Source: Thiobacillus sp.
GTDB taxonomy: Bacteria; Pseudomonadota; Gammaproteobacteria; Burkholderiales; Thiobacillaceae
Direction: 5' to 3'
Assembly: GCA_030680405.1 (NCBI GenBank)
Contig: JAUXVT010000006.1
Location: 56,958-120,957 of the forward strand
Length of the DNA: 64,000 nt
Notes under the pieces: generated by a model
The model's database searches: none
What the model was told of the DNA's origin: nothing
The model's input: only the letters and a program-made list of their open reading frames with translations
Translations under genes and position numbers: made by a program
In this document: one piece after another, positions 53,631-62,687 of the stretch
Position numbering within the stretch: the stretch's first letter is position 1
Layout of the letters: every line of letters begins with the position of its first letter

Positions 53631-54304
53631 GTTTTACCCTGGTACGCGCGGTCCGCTGGATCGTCATCGCCGCCGGAGCCATCGGTTATCCCGTGCTGGC
53701 GCATTACAGCACCGCCACTTCGGCGGCCACCGCCTTCCCGTCCCTGGGGGTCGCCGTCTCCCTGGCGCCTTCCCTGGCCATCCTGCTCTGGCTGACCTGG
53801 CGTTCGCCGATGCGGCGGGCCATGTTGCTCCTGTGTGCTGTTGTGGGCGTGCTGCTGTGGGGGTTCTGGGGCGTGCTGGAACGCAATTTCAGCTGGGTCT
53901 ATTTCCTCCAGCACGCGGGCACCTATGTCATGCTGGCCACCGTGTTCGGCGTCACCCTGGCACGCGGACGGCAAGCCTTGTGCACCCGTTTTGCCGAAGC
54001 GGTACACGGCAGCCTGACTCCGGAGGAGGTCCGTTATTCGCGCCAGGTTACGCTGGCGTGGATGCTGTTTTTTCTGGCGATCAGCCTGATTTCCAGCGTC
54101 CTGTTCTTCTTTGTCAGCATCGAGGTCTGGTCTGTTTTCGCCAATTTCCTTTCCTTCCCGCTGATCCTGCTGATGTTTGCCGTCGAATACCTGGTTCGCC
54201 TGCGCAAGCTGCCGCAGCAGAAAAAACACAGCATCATGGACGGCATGCTTGCCTACTGGAAAACACCGGCCGCGCGCCCGGGCGTTCCCCCCCCCGCCCG
54301 CTAG
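53627..54304 (+). CDS. COG4648-type membrane protein of the polyene cluster
   Basis: A 225-residue protein with six hydrophobic helices (about 10-28, 40-55, 62-82, 95-112, 145-165, 168-185), short loops and no catalytic motif. Proteins of this COG4648 type occur next to the ACPs in aryl polyene and related clusters; their function is unknown. Start overlaps the ACP stop by 4 bases. It may anchor the synthase or a lipid intermediate at the inner membrane (inference). Confidence 0.8.
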   Translation: MSFTLVRAVRWIVIAAGAIGYPVLAHYSTATSAATAFPSLGVAVSLAPSLAILLWLTWRSPMRRAMLLLCAVVGVLLWGFWGVLERNFSWVYFLQHAGTYVMLATVFGVTLARGRQALCTRFAEAVHGSLTPEEVRYSRQVTLAWMLFFLAISLISSVLFFFVSIEVWSVFANFLSFPLILLMFAVEYLVRLRKLPQQKKHSIMDGMLAYWKTPAARPGVPPPAR

Positions 54305-54322
54305 GCTGCTTGCTTGCTGTCC

Positions 54323-55717
54323 ATGTCGACCCTGCCGCTCATCGCCCATCGCCGCCCCGATGCTGTCGTGGCCTGGCGCGGCAGCACGCCGGTCAGCGTC
54401 AGGCAGTTTCTGGGCGAGGTGGACCATGTCGCCGGCCAGTTGCCGCCGGGGCAGCATGTGCTCAACCTGTGCGGCGACCGCTACCGTTTCGCCGTCGCCC
54501 TGGCGGCCTGCATCGTCAGCGGCCGGATCAGCCTGCTGCCCTCCACCCACACCCCGGAGATGGTCCGGCAGATGCAGCGCATCGCCCCGGATGTCTTCTG
54601 CATCGTCGATCAGGATGCTGTCAACAAAGCCGGGGGCGGCGTTGACCTGCCCACCTTCGGTTATCCCGAGTCGGCGCCGATGCCCGCGGCCAATCCGGCG
54701 GCTGCCCCCACTATCAATTGCCCGGCCATCGATTGCGAGCAGGTCATCGCCCTGGTCTTCACCTCCGGCTCCACCGGCATGCCGATGCCCCATGTCAAGC
54801 GCTGGGGCAGCCTGGTGCACAGCGTGCGGGCGGAGGCGGAACGCCTGGGCATCGGCGCTGCCCATGCCATCCTCGGCACCGTCCCGCCGCAACACATGTA
54901 CGGCCTGGAATCCACCGTCCTGATGCCGCTGCAAAGCGGCGCTGTGCTGCATGCCGGTCACCCCTTCTACCCGGCGGACATCTGTGCCGCCTTGGCGAGC
55001 CTGCCGCGCCCGCGCGTGCTGGTCACCACCCCCTACCACCTGCGCGCCCTGCTCAAGGATCAGGCTACGCTGCCGGCGGTCGACCAGCTCCTTTCGGCCA
55101 CTGCCCCGCTGTCGCAAGACCTGGCCCGGGAAGCCGAAACCCGTTTCGGCGCGCCGCTCCACGAGATCTACGGCTGCACCGAGACCGGACAGCTCGCCTC
55201 GCGGCGCACCGCGAGCGGGCTCGAATGGCACACCCTGGCGGATGTCCGTCTGCGCCGCGAAGGGCAGACGCTGTGGGCCGAGGGCGGGCACATCGACAGC
55301 CCGACCGGCCTCGCCGATGTCATCGACCTTGTCGGCGACGGCTTTGTGTCGACGACTTTCCTGCTGCGTGGCCGCCACGCCGATCAGGTCAACATCGCCG
55401 GCAAGCGCACCTCGCTGGCCTACCTCAACCATCAGTTGAACGCCATCCCGGGGGTTCAGGACGGCGTCTTCCTGCTGCCCCGCGAGGACGGCCCGGACAG
55501 CATCCATCGCCTCACCGCCCTAGTGGTCGCCCCCGGCCTCACCCCGGCTGCCCTGACCCGGGCCCTGCGCGAGCGCATCGACCCCGTCTTTCTGCCGCGC
55601 CCCCTGCTGTTCGTCGAGGCCCTGCCGCGCAACGCCACTGGCAAGCTCCCCAGCCAGATCACCCAGGACCTGCTGGCCACCCTGCAGGCCCAGGCCGCGA
55701 CCGGGATGCCGGCATGA
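54323..55717 (+). CDS. AMP-ligase (acyl/aryl-ACP or CoA ligase-like) of the polyene cluster
   Basis: A 464-residue ANL-superfamily protein. It has the ATP loop VFTSGSTGMPMPHVK, the acid-binding A5 motif IYGCTETGQLASR and the late NATGKLPSQ that places the catalytic Lys, so all key parts are present, although the protein is shorter than the usual 500-550. It should load the starter acid (in aryl polyenes a 4-hydroxybenzoate-type acid) onto the ACP, as ApeH does. ATG 54323 is 18 bases after the previous stop; a TTG three codons earlier is unlikely. Confidence 0.88.
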   Translation: MSTLPLIAHRRPDAVVAWRGSTPVSVRQFLGEVDHVAGQLPPGQHVLNLCGDRYRFAVALAACIVSGRISLLPSTHTPEMVRQMQRIAPDVFCIVDQDAVNKAGGGVDLPTFGYPESAPMPAANPAAAPTINCPAIDCEQVIALVFTSGSTGMPMPHVKRWGSLVHSVRAEAERLGIGAAHAILGTVPPQHMYGLESTVLMPLQSGAVLHAGHPFYPADICAALASLPRPRVLVTTPYHLRALLKDQATLPAVDQLLSATAPLSQDLAREAETRFGAPLHEIYGCTETGQLASRRTASGLEWHTLADVRLRREGQTLWAEGGHIDSPTGLADVIDLVGDGFVSTTFLLRGRHADQVNIAGKRTSLAYLNHQLNAIPGVQDGVFLLPREDGPDSIHRLTALVVAPGLTPAALTRALRERIDPVFLPRPLLFVEALPRNATGKLPSQITQDLLATLQAQAATGMPA

Positions 55718-56058
55718 ACGAACACGCCATGCCCTTGCCCATCGCTGCCGACCACCCGGCCTTTGCCGGGCACTTCCCCGGCCGGCCCATCCTTCCCGGG
55801 GCCGTGTTGCTCGACGCGGCGATCCATGCCCTGGCGGCACGGCAGGGCATGGAGGTCACGCCGGGAATACTTGGGTCGGCGCAACTCAAGTCGGCGAAGT
55901 TCCATAGCCCGGTTCAGCCCGGCGAGGTCCTGACCCTGCACTCCGCCGAGTCGCCGGCGGGCGGCTTCCGCTTCGAGATCCGCTGTATTGATATCCGTGG
56001 CGGCGAGCGCAGTGTGGCGAGCGGCGCCGTTGTTTTTTCGCAGGTGCCCGAGGCATGA
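55714..56058 (+). CDS. HotDog-fold 3-hydroxyacyl-ACP dehydratase (FabZ/ApeI-like)
   Basis: A 114-residue single HotDog domain. The FabZ-type active-site segment HPAFAGHFPGRPILPGAVLL carries the catalytic His (GHFPG), and the acid usually found as Glu in the central helix appears as Asp (LLDAAIHAL). It would dehydrate beta-hydroxyacyl-ACP to the enoyl form that makes the conjugated polyene. ATG 55714 overlaps the ligase stop by 4 bases. A longer open frame in the same phase begins inside the ligase and is not used. Confidence 0.88.
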   Translation: MNEHAMPLPIAADHPAFAGHFPGRPILPGAVLLDAAIHALAARQGMEVTPGILGSAQLKSAKFHSPVQPGEVLTLHSAESPAGGFRFEIRCIDIRGGERSVASGAVVFSQVPEA

Positions 56059-56999
56059 ACGTCCCGGCTCCGGAGAGTGCGCGCCCGGCCTCGCCGCGAG
56101 CGGAGTGGGTCCGGCGTCCGGAGCGCAGCAATGGGGCCATGCTGCGCCTGATGACCAGGATATCCCTGCGCCTGGGTCGTGCCCCCGCCCGCTTCGTTCT
56201 GGCCGGCATCAGCCTCTACTTTCTGCTCTTTGCGCCTGCCGCCAAGGCTGCCTCGCGCGCCTATCTGCGACGGGCGCTGGATCGGGAACCCAACTTCGCC
56301 GACCTGTTCCGGCACTTCCACAGCTTTGCCTCCACCATCCACGACCGGGTCTTTCTGCTCAATGCGCGTTTCGACCTGTTTCAGGTGGGGGTGCACGGCG
56401 AGGATGTCATCCAGGCGGTGCTGGCCGCCGGGCGGGGCGCCTTTCTGATGGGCGCACACATGGGCAGCTTCGAGGTGGCGCGCGCCCTTGGCCGCCGGCA
56501 GCCCGGCCTCAGGGTGGCCATGGTCATGTACGAGGAAAATGCCCGCAAGCTCAATGCCGCGCTGGCCGCCATCAACCCGGCGGCGGTGCAGGACATCATC
56601 CCGCTGGGGCAGCTCGACTCGATGCTGCGGGTGCAGGCCTGCCTGGACGAGGGCAGGGTGCTCGGCGTGCTGGGCGACCGCACCCTCGGTGGAGACCCGA
56701 CCTTGCGCGTCCCCTTCCTGGGAGCGGATGCCGAGTTCCCGGTCGGCCCCATGCGCCTGGCCGCCATGCTCAGGCGGCCGGTGCTGTTCATGAGCGGCCT
56801 CTACCTGGGCGGCAATCGCTACGCCATCCACTTCGAGCGGCTGGCCGATTTCAGCAACCTCGAGCGTCCGGGGCGGGATGCCGCCATCGAGGCTGCGGTG
56901 GTGGCCTACGCCGCCTGCCTGGAACGCCATAGCCGCGCCGCCCCCTACAACTGGTTTAACTTCTTCGATTTCTGGCGCCCGAAGGGCACTCGCCCATGA
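56055..56999 (+). CDS. LpxL/HtrB-like acyltransferase of the polyene cluster
   Basis: A 314-residue inner-membrane-associated acyltransferase of the lysophospholipid/lipid A family. The N-terminus is basic with one hydrophobic helix (about 45-62), and the HX4E catalytic motif is GAHMGSFEVAR. GVLGDRTLGGDPTLRVPFLG contains the D-R-T and later arm typical of LpxL, and it ends with the NWFNFFDFW motif. It may attach the finished polyene acyl chain to a lipid or glycan acceptor (inference; aryl polyenes are lipid-linked). 4-base overlaps on both sides indicate coupling. Confidence 0.87.
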   Translation: MNVPAPESARPASPRAEWVRRPERSNGAMLRLMTRISLRLGRAPARFVLAGISLYFLLFAPAAKAASRAYLRRALDREPNFADLFRHFHSFASTIHDRVFLLNARFDLFQVGVHGEDVIQAVLAAGRGAFLMGAHMGSFEVARALGRRQPGLRVAMVMYEENARKLNAALAAINPAAVQDIIPLGQLDSMLRVQACLDEGRVLGVLGDRTLGGDPTLRVPFLGADAEFPVGPMRLAAMLRRPVLFMSGLYLGGNRYAIHFERLADFSNLERPGRDAAIEAAVVAYAACLERHSRAAPYNWFNFFDFWRPKGTRP

Positions 57000-57589
57000 G
57001 CCGATCCGTGCGACAGCGTTCCCGATGGTGGTGGCTTGCCGGGCTGGCGCTGGTTCTCGGCCAGGCCGTACACGCCGCGCCGCTGGCCATCAGCCAGCTC
57101 ATGGCCAGCCTGGCGAAGCAGCCGCAAGGCGCGGCCACCTTCACCGAGACAAAATACATTTCCATCCTCGACCAGCCAGTCGAGTCCTCCGGCGAACTGC
57201 TGTTCATCGCCCCGGCCCGCCTGGAAAAGCGCACCCTGAAACCGAAGCCCGAGACCATGGTGCTCGACGGCGCCACCCTCATCCTGGAGCGCGGCCGCCG
57301 CAAGCACGTCCTGCAGCTCAAGGACTACCCGGAGGTGGCCGGCATGATCGAGAGCATTCGCGCCGCCCTGGCCGGGGACCGCAAGGCCCTGGAACGGGTC
57401 TACCACCTGGCCCTGGACGGCAGTAACGAACGCTGGACCCTGGTGCTCACCCCCCTCGACCCCAAGGTCGGCGCCGTCATCGCCCGCATCCAGATGGACG
57501 GGGTGCGGGACGAGGTGCGCAGCGTCGAGATTCTCCAGGCCGACGGCGACCGTTCGGTGATGCGCATCCAGAAAGCCGAAACGCCATGA
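56996..57589 (+). CDS. LolA-like outer-membrane lipoprotein carrier protein
   Basis: A 197-residue periplasmic protein of the LolA fold. An N-terminal signal peptide (about 1-27, ending VHAA) is followed by the antiparallel beta barrel, in which GAATFTETKYISILDQPVESSGELLFIAPARLEK can be read as the LolA opening pattern (given here only by its key parts F-x-E-x-K and P-x-R-L-E-K). It should shuttle a hydrophobic product across the periplasm. Coupled 4-base overlaps with both neighbours place it in the cluster, where related loci have a LolA-like protein beside an MMPL exporter. Confidence 0.85.
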   Translation: MSRSVRQRSRWWWLAGLALVLGQAVHAAPLAISQLMASLAKQPQGAATFTETKYISILDQPVESSGELLFIAPARLEKRTLKPKPETMVLDGATLILERGRRKHVLQLKDYPEVAGMIESIRAALAGDRKALERVYHLALDGSNERWTLVLTPLDPKVGAVIARIQMDGVRDEVRSVEILQADGDRSVMRIQKAETP

Positions 57590-59928
57590 CTCGGCGTGGC
57601 CGCGTCGCCATCGCCCTCTGGTTGGCCTTCGTCGCCGTCTGCATCGTGCTGGTCGGCCGCACCAGCTTCACCGCCGACCTCTCCGCCTTCCTGCCGAGCG
57701 CGCCCACCGAGGAACAGCAACTGCTGGTCGACCAGCTCAAATCCGGCATCGCCTCGCGCCTCATCCTGGTCGGCATCGAAGGCGGCACCCCCGCCCAGCG
57801 TGCCCAGGCCTCGCAAGCCCTGGCCGCGCGCCTGCGCGCCGACCCGCAGTTCCTGCACACCGCCAACGGCGAGACCGTCGGCATGGAACGCGACCGGCAG
57901 GTGTTGTTCGACAACCGTTACCTGCTCAGCCCGACGGTCAGTCCCGAGCGCTTCAGCGTCGAGGGTCTCGAGGTTGCCGTGGCGGAAAGTGTCGACCTCC
58001 TTGCCTCCTCCGCCGGCCTGCTCGTCAAGAATCTGCTGCCGCGCGACCCGACCGGCGAATTCATGCAGATCCTCGATGCCCTGGGCGGCGAGAGCCGGCC
58101 GAACATGGCTGACGGGGTATGGGTCTCGCGTGACGGCCAGCGTGCCCTGCTGCTGATCCGCACCCGCGCCGAGGGGTCCGATACCGATGGCCAGGAACGC
58201 GCGCTGCAGGCTGTCCGCGCGGCGTTTCAGACCGGCGCCGCTTCAGGCCTGCAGCTCGTCCTGACCGGCCCCGGCCCCTTCTCGGTCGAGGCGCGCGCCA
58301 CCATCAAGCAGGAAGTTACCCGTCTCTCTGGGCTCGGCACCCTGATCATCGTCAGCCTGCTGCTGCTGGTCTATCGCTCGCCGACCGCCCTGTTTCTCGG
58401 CCTGCTGCCGGTGCTCTCCGGCGCCCTGGCCGGGGTGGCTGCCGTCAGCCTGGGCTTTGGCGTCATCCACGGCGTCACCCTCGGCTTCGGCACCGCCCTG
58501 ATCGGCGAAGCGGTGGACTACTCCATCTACCTGCTGATGCAATCCGAGCGGGCGAACCCTGCCGGGGGGGAGCCGGAGGCCGGCTGGATCACCACATTCT
58601 GGCCGACCATCCGCATCGGGGTGCTCACCTCGATATTCGGCTTTGCCTCACTGCTGTTCTCGGGCTTCCCCGGCCTCGCCCAGCTCGGCTTGTATGCCAT
58701 CGCCGGGCTGGTCACTGCCGCCGCCGTCACCCGCTTCGTGCTGCCGCATCTGCTGCCGGCGACCCTGCGCATCCGCGATGTAACCGCCTTCGGCACGCGC
58801 CTGCAGGGCGGGCTGCGGCCCCTGAGCCGGCTCCGCTGGCCCCTGTTCGGCCTGTTCCTGGCGGCGATCGTGGTCCTGGACATGCAGCGCGACACCATGT
58901 GGAACCAGGAACTGGCGGCGCTGAGCCCGGTGCCGGCCGCCGATCAGGCTGTCGACATGGCGATGCGCGCTGATCTCGGCGCCCCCGACGTGAGCTACAT
59001 GGTGGTGGTCACCGCCGCCGATGCGCAGGCGGCGCTTGCCGCCAGCGAACGGGTCGGCCAGCAGCTGCAAGGCTTGGTCGAGGCCGGCGTCATCGCCAGC
59101 TTCGAGAGCCCGTCCAGCTACCTGCCCAGCGTCGCCACCCAAAGGCAGCGGCTGGCCAGCCTGCCCGAAACGGACGAACTGCGCCGGCGCTTCCAGGCGG
59201 CTGTGGTTGACCTGCCCGTGCGCGCCGAGCGCTTCGAGCCTTTCTTTGCCGACGTGGCGGCGGCGCGCAACCATCCGCCGCTGACCCGCGCCAATCTCGA
59301 AGGCACCTCGCTGGCGCAGGGGGTGGATGCCCTGCTGGTCAAGGCGGAGGGGCGCTGGACCGCCCTGCTGCCGCTGCGCGCGCTGCCTGAAACAAGTCAG
59401 CGCATCGATGCCGCCAAGGTGCGCGTCGCGCTCGCCGCCACCGGCCTCGCCGGGGTCTATTTCATCGATCTCAAGGGTGAATCGGATCGTCTTTACGCCG
59501 GCTATCTGCACGAAGCCATCCTGCTGTCGCTGGCGGGACTCGCCGCCATCGTCGGCCTTCTGTTCCTCGCCACCCGCTCGCCGGCCCGCGTCCTGCGCAT
59601 CAGCCTGCCCCTGGCCATGGCGGTGGCGGTGGTCATCGCCGGGCTGGTCCTGGCCGGGCAAAAACTCACCATCCTGCACCTGGTGGGCATGCTGCTGATC
59701 GTGGCGGTGGGCTCCAACTACGCCCTGTTCTTCGACCGCGGTGCCGCCGAGGGCAGCATCGCCCCGCGCACCCTGGCTTCGCTGCTGCTCGCCGTCACCA
59801 CCACCGTCGCCGGTTTCGGCATCCTCGGCCTTTCCAGCGTGCCGGTGCTCAACGCCATCGGCATGACCGTCGGCCCGGGCGCCATCCTCGCGCTGCTGTT
59901 TTCCGCCATCCTGGCCCGCCGGGCATGA
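57586..59928 (+). CDS. MMPL/RND-family exporter of the polyene cluster
   Basis: A 780-residue RND-superfamily membrane protein with an internal duplication. An N-terminal helix (6-27) is followed by a large periplasmic loop, then a set of helices from about 245 to 410 (LGTLIIVSLLLLVYRSPTAL, GFGTALIGEAVDYSIYLLM with the intramembrane acidic residues); a second loop and helix set follow from about 640 to 778. The motif pattern matches hydrophobe exporters of aryl polyene clusters. It would move the pigment lipid out of the inner membrane, with the LolA-like protein carrying it on. 4-base overlaps both sides. Confidence 0.9.
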   Translation: MTRRGRVAIALWLAFVAVCIVLVGRTSFTADLSAFLPSAPTEEQQLLVDQLKSGIASRLILVGIEGGTPAQRAQASQALAARLRADPQFLHTANGETVGMERDRQVLFDNRYLLSPTVSPERFSVEGLEVAVAESVDLLASSAGLLVKNLLPRDPTGEFMQILDALGGESRPNMADGVWVSRDGQRALLLIRTRAEGSDTDGQERALQAVRAAFQTGAASGLQLVLTGPGPFSVEARATIKQEVTRLSGLGTLIIVSLLLLVYRSPTALFLGLLPVLSGALAGVAAVSLGFGVIHGVTLGFGTALIGEAVDYSIYLLMQSERANPAGGEPEAGWITTFWPTIRIGVLTSIFGFASLLFSGFPGLAQLGLYAIAGLVTAAAVTRFVLPHLLPATLRIRDVTAFGTRLQGGLRPLSRLRWPLFGLFLAAIVVLDMQRDTMWNQELAALSPVPAADQAVDMAMRADLGAPDVSYMVVVTAADAQAALAASERVGQQLQGLVEAGVIASFESPSSYLPSVATQRQRLASLPETDELRRRFQAAVVDLPVRAERFEPFFADVAAARNHPPLTRANLEGTSLAQGVDALLVKAEGRWTALLPLRALPETSQRIDAAKVRVALAATGLAGVYFIDLKGESDRLYAGYLHEAILLSLAGLAAIVGLLFLATRSPARVLRISLPLAMAVAVVIAGLVLAGQKLTILHLVGMLLIVAVGSNYALFFDRGAAEGSIAPRTLASLLLAVTTTVAGFGILGLSSVPVLNAIGMTVGPGAILALLFSAILARRA

Positions 59929-60740
59929 CGCCGCCGCTCCGCCGCTGGCGCCCGACGCCGCTGCTCTGGCTGACTTTCGCCCTGCATCTCGGCGCGCTGT
60001 TGCTGCTGCTCTGGCGCCCGACCTTGTGGCCCGGCTTGCTGGCCATGCTGGCCGCCAATCATCTGGTGCTCACCGCTGCCGGCCTGTGGCCGCGCAGCCA
60101 GGCCCTCGGCCCTAACTGGCGGCGCCTGCCCGATGCCGCCGTCCAGGCCGGCCAGTTCGCCATCACCATCGACGACGGCCCCGACCCCGAGGTGACCCCG
60201 CAGGTGCTGGACCTGCTCGACCGCCACCAGGCCCGTGCCACCTTTTTCTGTATCGGCACGCAAGCCGAGCGCCACCCCGAACTCTGCCGCGAGATCGTCC
60301 GCCGCGGGCACGCCGTGGAAAACCACAGCCAACACCACTATCACCACTTTTCCACGTTCGGCCCATGGCGCATGGCCAGGGAAATCGAAGCCGGGCAGGA
60401 CACCCTGGCCCGCATCAGCGGCCAACGGCCACGGTTCTTCCGCCCCACCGCCGGGCTGCGCAACCCCTTCCTCGACCTCATCCTGGCCCGCCATGGCCTC
60501 ACCCTGGCGAGCTGGACCCGGCGCGGCTTCGACACCCGCAACGGCGATGCTGCCGCGGTGGCCAAGCGCCTCAGCCACAAGCTCGCCGCCGGCGACATTC
60601 TGCTGCTGCACGACGGCCACGCCGCCCGCACGCCGACCGGCGCCCCGGTCATTCTGGAGGCCCTGTCGCACCTGCTCGATACTGCGCGGGCGCAGGGTCT
60701 GCACAGCGTCACCCTGCGATCGGTCTTGCCCGCAGCATGA
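59925..60740 (+). CDS. NodB-type polysaccharide deacetylase
   Basis: A 271-residue protein with two N-terminal hydrophobic helices (about 12-50) that tether it to the membrane, and a NodB domain from about residue 85. Metal and catalytic residues are seen in ITIDDGPDPE (DD pair), ENHSQHHYHH (HxxxH ligands), the FRPTAGLRNP substrate loop and LLLHDGHA. It would remove an acyl group, commonly N-acetyl, from a sugar. This is not a standard member of aryl polyene clusters as I know them. It overlaps both neighbours by 4 bases, so it is a true part of the operon. A role in modifying a glycolipid acceptor of the pigment is inference. Confidence 0.9.
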   Translation: MTPPLRRWRPTPLLWLTFALHLGALLLLLWRPTLWPGLLAMLAANHLVLTAAGLWPRSQALGPNWRRLPDAAVQAGQFAITIDDGPDPEVTPQVLDLLDRHQARATFFCIGTQAERHPELCREIVRRGHAVENHSQHHYHHFSTFGPWRMAREIEAGQDTLARISGQRPRFFRPTAGLRNPFLDLILARHGLTLASWTRRGFDTRNGDAAAVAKRLSHKLAAGDILLLHDGHAARTPTGAPVILEALSHLLDTARAQGLHSVTLRSVLPAA

Positions 60741-61453
60741 GTCTCAGCGCGCAAACCCTTCGCCGGCGCCTCGTCGACCTTGCCAGCCAACCCTACCGTG
60801 CCGCCGGCCGCTTCGCCTACCACTTCGCCCGCGGCAAGCTCGGCGGCGACCCGATGTTTCTCGGCATGCTGGCGCGCGGCCTGATCCCGGACAACGCCCG
60901 CATCCTAGACCTCGGCTGCGGCCAGGGCCTGCTCGCCGCCTGGCTGCTTGCCGCCCGGCAACTGCATCAGGCCGGGGAATGGCCCGCCGGCTGGCCCGCC
61001 CCCGGGCAACCGGCGGACATTCGCGGTGTCGACCGGCAGCATCGCGATGTGCGCCGCGCCCGAGCCGCCCTCGGCAAACCTGCCCGCTTCGAGCAGGGCG
61101 ACCTGCGCCAGGTGGATTTCGGTCAGGCCGACGTCGTGGTGGTCATGGATGTCCTGCACTACGTCGACCTCCCGGCTCAGGACGCGGTGCTGCGCCGGGT
61201 GCGTGCCGCCTTGCCGGCCAACGGCCTGCTCCTCGCCCGGGTCGGCGATGCCGGCGCCGGCCTGCGCTTCAAGCTCAGCAACGGGGTCGACCGCAGCGTC
61301 GCCTTCTTTCGCGGCAACCGCCGGCCGTCGCTGCACTGCCGCCCGCTGCAGGAATGGATCCGCGCACTGGAATCGCTCGGCTTCCATGTCGAGACCGCCA
61401 GCATGAACGGCGGGCTCTTCGCCAACGTCATGCTGATTGCCCGGCTAGGCTAA
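60737..61453 (+). CDS. Class I SAM-dependent methyltransferase
   Basis: A 238-residue Rossmann methyltransferase. The SAM-binding motif I is ILDLGCGQGLLAAWLL, the acidic motif II lies in IRGVDRQHRD, and VVVVMDVLHYVD is motif IV. It probably methylates the aryl head group or another polyene precursor, as methyltransferases do in related clusters (inference). ATG 60737 overlaps the deacetylase stop (ATGA); an apparently longer frame from 60365 is antiphase overlap. The TAA stop is part of a TAAAAT sequence that could serve as a -10 for the ketosynthase gene. Confidence 0.88.
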   Translation: MSLSAQTLRRRLVDLASQPYRAAGRFAYHFARGKLGGDPMFLGMLARGLIPDNARILDLGCGQGLLAAWLLAARQLHQAGEWPAGWPAPGQPADIRGVDRQHRDVRRARAALGKPARFEQGDLRQVDFGQADVVVVMDVLHYVDLPAQDAVLRRVRAALPANGLLLARVGDAGAGLRFKLSNGVDRSVAFFRGNRRPSLHCRPLQEWIRALESLGFHVETASMNGGLFANVMLIARLG

Positions 61454-61489
61454 AATCCGCCCCCGACTCCCAGCCATGCAATCCGCCTT

Positions 61490-62686
61490 GTGAACCCGCT
61501 CCACCTTGCCCATTTCACTGCTGCAAGCTGCCTAGGCCACGGCCTGGAGGCGACGCTGGCTGCCCTGCGTGCGCAAAAGAGTGGGCTGGCGCCCTGCGCC
61601 TTCGAGACGGTGACTGACCTGGCAACCTATGTCGGCGAAGTGGCCGGCATCGACGAAGCGCCTTTGCCGGCCAGCCTGGCCGAGTACGAGTGCCGCAATA
61701 ACCGCCTCGCCCTGCTGGGCCTGCGCCAGGATGGCTTCAATGCCGTGGTTGGCGCGGCCGCTGCCCGCTATGGCCGGCGGCGGATCGGCGTGCTGCTCGG
61801 CACCAGCACCTCCGGCATCCTGCAGACCGAACAGGCCTATCGCCGCCGCGATCCGGTGACCGGCGCCCTGCCTGACGATTTCCGCTATCGCACCACGCAC
61901 AACACCTATTCGGTGGCCGACTTCGTGCGCACCGCGTTCAACCTGGAAGGCCCTGCCGTGGTGGTCTCCACCGCCTGCTCGTCGAGCGCCAAGGTGTTCG
62001 CCGCGGCGGCGCGGATGATCGCGGCCGGCCTCATCGACGCCGCCATCGTCGGTGGTGTCGACTCCCTGTGCCTGACCACCCTGTACGGCTTCAACTCGCT
62101 GGAACTGCTTTCATCCGAACCCTGCCGCCCCTACGACGCGGATCGCAACGGCCTCTCCATCGGCGAGGCGGCCGCCTTCATCCTGCTGCAGCGCCCGGCC
62201 GACAGCCTCGACGCCGATGCCGTGCTGCTGCTGGGCGCGGGCGAATCGAGCGACGCCCACCACATGTCGTCGCCGCATCCGGAGGGTCTGGGCGCGCACA
62301 TGGCGATGACCGCCGCACTGAAGGCGGCGGGTTTGGAGCCTGCCGACATCGACTACATCAACCTGCACGGTACCGCGACACCGAGCAACGATGCCGCCGA
62401 GGGCAGGGCGGTGGCCACGCTGTTCGGCAACCAGGTGCCGGGCAGCTCGACCAAGGGCGCAACCGGCCACACCCTGGGCGCGGCCGGCGGCCTGGAGGCG
62501 ATCATCAGCGCGCTGGCGCTGCAGCATGGCATCCTGCCGGGCGGGGTCAACACCCGCTGCGTCGACCCGGACATTCCCATCCAGTACCTGACCGCGAACC
62601 GGGAGAGCGCGCCGCGCCGGGTGCTCAGTAACTCCTTCGGTTTTGGCGGCACCAACTGCAGCCTGGTGCTGGGCAGGGCGGGCTGA
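61490..62686 (+). CDS. Beta-ketoacyl-ACP synthase (condensing enzyme of the polyene cluster)
   Basis: A 398-residue thiolase-fold ketosynthase with the full C-H-H triad: STACSSS (nucleophile Cys near 165), NLHGTATPSND and GATGHTLGAAG. It would extend the polyene by Claisen condensation with malonyl-ACP. The start is GTG at 61490, 36 bases after the methyltransferase, the largest gap within the cluster; a five-codon ORF (ATG 61476) precedes it. It is followed by a shorter ketosynthase-like protein, the pair resembling the KS-CLF heterodimer (ApeO-ApeC) of aryl polyene synthases. Confidence 0.92.
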   Translation: MNPLHLAHFTAASCLGHGLEATLAALRAQKSGLAPCAFETVTDLATYVGEVAGIDEAPLPASLAEYECRNNRLALLGLRQDGFNAVVGAAAARYGRRRIGVLLGTSTSGILQTEQAYRRRDPVTGALPDDFRYRTTHNTYSVADFVRTAFNLEGPAVVVSTACSSSAKVFAAAARMIAAGLIDAAIVGGVDSLCLTTLYGFNSLELLSSEPCRPYDADRNGLSIGEAAAFILLQRPADSLDADAVLLLGAGESSDAHHMSSPHPEGLGAHMAMTAALKAAGLEPADIDYINLHGTATPSNDAAEGRAVATLFGNQVPGSSTKGATGHTLGAAGGLEAIISALALQHGILPGGVNTRCVDPDIPIQYLTANRESAPRRVLSNSFGFGGTNCSLVLGRAG

Positions 62687-62687
62687 C

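Noticed and set aside
53465..55507. A 680-codon open frame on the minus strand
   Set aside because: It is the antisense shadow of the ACP, COG4648 and ligase genes; its composition (His, Gln, Arg, Gly rich) is typical of a shadow frame.
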